A stretch of DNA of 5,813 nucleotides from Candidatus Bathyarchaeota archaeon (GTDB taxonomy: Archaea; Thermoproteota; Bathyarchaeia; TCS64): contig JAOZIG010000125.1 of the NCBI GenBank assembly GCA_026014515.1, positions 1 to 5,813 on the forward strand, in the 5' to 3' direction. The position numbers and the translations under genes are program-made. How positions within the stretch are numbered: position 1 is the first letter of the stretch; each line of letters opens with the position of its first letter. The notes beneath the pieces were generated by a model that did not search any database, had not been told where the DNA came from, and was given only the letters and a program-made list of their open reading frames with translations. Positions 4,992 through 5,813 of the stretch are shown here, piece by piece.

Positions 4992-5813
4992 ATGTCTGAT
5001 TCAGGTCTCGGGTTCGGTGGTTTTCTACTAGGCTTAGGTGTTGGTTGGTATATCTTCCAGTATATTGACCTCGGGTACGATGCGATCAGCTATCTCCTGA
5101 TACTCATGGGCATAGGTATGATACTAAGCGGTTTACTCTCAAAAGGAGGAAGACAACACCCCATATCCGGCATATTCGGTGGCGTAATCGGTGGCTTATT
5201 CCTCGCAGCGATACTTACACAAGGATTCAGCTTTGTCTATAATATCACTGACGAGTTCACTGATATCACGGATAATCAATACCGCGCCACAGAAGACTTC
5301 ACCCTCAACACAGCTGTAACAAGCGACAGTCTTGACCTCAGCATAGACTCTGTTAATGGCGGCGTCAACATCTATTCTTGGAGCGGTGATACAATCAAAT
5401 GGGAGATGGAGGTAAAGGCAAAAGGCACCACCACCGCTGAGGCGGAAAACCGACTCGATGATTTCGATTATGACCTCACAAATAATCTTGTTTCTGGGGT
5501 TCAAGAATTATCCCTGAGCTTCCCATTATCAAACACCCAGTGGAGCAACTATGCTGTAATAATCGATGTATATGTTCCCTCTGACCTAGAATCAGAATAC
5601 AATATCGACACAACCAACGGCGAGATAGGGCTACACGACCTAATCTGCAACACTGTAAACCTTGATACAACCAACGGAGCAATAATACTGAGCAGCCTCG
5701 AGGCAACAAACATCGACGCCGAGACCACTAACGGTGTCATACAAGGCTCTATAACCACACCGCAGTCAACCATGAGAACAACAAACGGCGCCATCGACAT
5801 ATCTCTCAGCCAG
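4992..5813 (+). CDS. Membrane-anchored DUF4097-type (LiaG-like) beta-repeat protein (3' end outside window)
   Basis: The frame is open from ATG 4992 to the last base (274 codons, no stop), so the C-terminus is missing. Three hydrophobic segments at about 6-25, 31-49 and 58-79 form an N-terminal membrane module like those of LiaF/DUF5668 proteins. A presumably extracellular domain follows. It opens with the DUF4097-like stretch SLDLSIDSVNGGVNIYSWSG (113-132) and continues with TTNG turns whose glycines fall at 210, 229, 248 and 266. This period of 18-19 residues fits the rungs of a beta-helix or beta-solenoid. DUF4097 domains occur in bacterial LiaG-type and putative adhesin or envelope-stress proteins; the archaeal role is unknown. 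The ATG is chosen because a TATA-like box lies at the standard distance and no hydrophobic sequence precedes it. Confidence 0.85.
   Translation, partial: MSDSGLGFGGFLLGLGVGWYIFQYIDLGYDAISYLLILMGIGMILSGLLSKGGRQHPISGIFGGVIGGLFLAAILTQGFSFVYNITDEFTDITDNQYRATEDFTLNTAVTSDSLDLSIDSVNGGVNIYSWSGDTIKWEMEVKAKGTTTAEAENRLDDFDYDLTNNLVSGVQELSLSFPLSNTQWSNYAVIIDVYVPSDLESEYNIDTTNGEIGLHDLICNTVNLDTTNGAIILSSLEATNIDAETTNGVIQGSITTPQSTMRTTNGAIDISLSQ
5601..5801 (+). repeat. Four diverged TTNG beta-rung repeats within the DUF4097-type gene
   Basis: The units NIDTTNGEI, NLDTTNGAI, DAETTNGVI and MRTTNGAI recur every 18-19 residues (54-57 bp). Codons differ between copies (ACA ACC AAC, ACC ACT AAC, ACA ACA AAC), so the repeats are kept at protein level and are not a recent DNA duplication. 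The array may continue past the window edge. Confidence 0.65.

Noticed and set aside
5196..5800. Minus-strand reading frames with repeated SMxVA/PLVVS-like segments
   Set aside because: They are the complement of the TTNG repeats in the DUF4097-type gene; the repetition is inherited from that coding sequence.

Overview
The window reads as part of an archaeal chromosome. A KsgA/Dim1-type rRNA dimethyltransferase carries the NLPY form of its active-site motif. Start codons are preceded at roughly 24-34 bp by AT-rich TATA-like boxes, with no convincing Shine-Dalgarno sequence in between, which suggests leaderless or very short-leader mRNAs. Arg codons AGA/AGG and Ile codon ATA are used freely. 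Base composition is roughly balanced. I cannot assign a phylum from sequence alone; Asgard-type and Bathyarchaeia-type lineages are both plausible.

Layout: (1) 2-451 (+) is the 3' part of a membrane gene: half a zinc ribbon, an acidic/basic repeat linker, then four membrane segments of LiaF/DUF5668 type. (2) 448-1578 (-) is a short GH3/ANL-type adenylate-forming enzyme that converges on gene 1, with the two stop codons overlapping. (3) A 72-bp divergent promoter region leads to 1651-2394 (+), a conserved-looking 247-aa protein of unknown function. (4) A UACG-tetraloop hairpin follows, then a KsgA/Dim1 16S rRNA dimethyltransferase (about 2442-3221, +) that has no usable start codon in its frame. 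(5) 3261-4511 (+) is a 12-TM MFS transporter of monocarboxylate/OFA type. (6) 4547-4801 (+) is a stand-alone Lrp/AsnC ligand-binding (RAM) domain. (7) 4802-4991 is an intergenic stretch with an inverted repeat and a small minus-strand reading frame. (8) From 4992 to the window end (+) runs a membrane-anchored DUF4097-type protein with regular TTNG beta-repeats, cut off by the window edge.

Most plus-strand genes have their own TATA-like box, so they are probably short transcription units rather than one operon. Functional links are loose. The two edge genes both have LiaF/LiaG-like architecture and could belong to an envelope-associated system. The transporter next to a small-molecule-binding RAM domain, together with the GH3 enzyme, hints at organic-acid or amino-acid handling, but this is inference. 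I see no mobile element, CRISPR array, tRNA or rRNA. No clearly new multi-gene system stands out. The items most worth checking are the start-less KsgA, the lidless GH3, the unknown 247-aa protein and the LiaF/LiaG-like pair.
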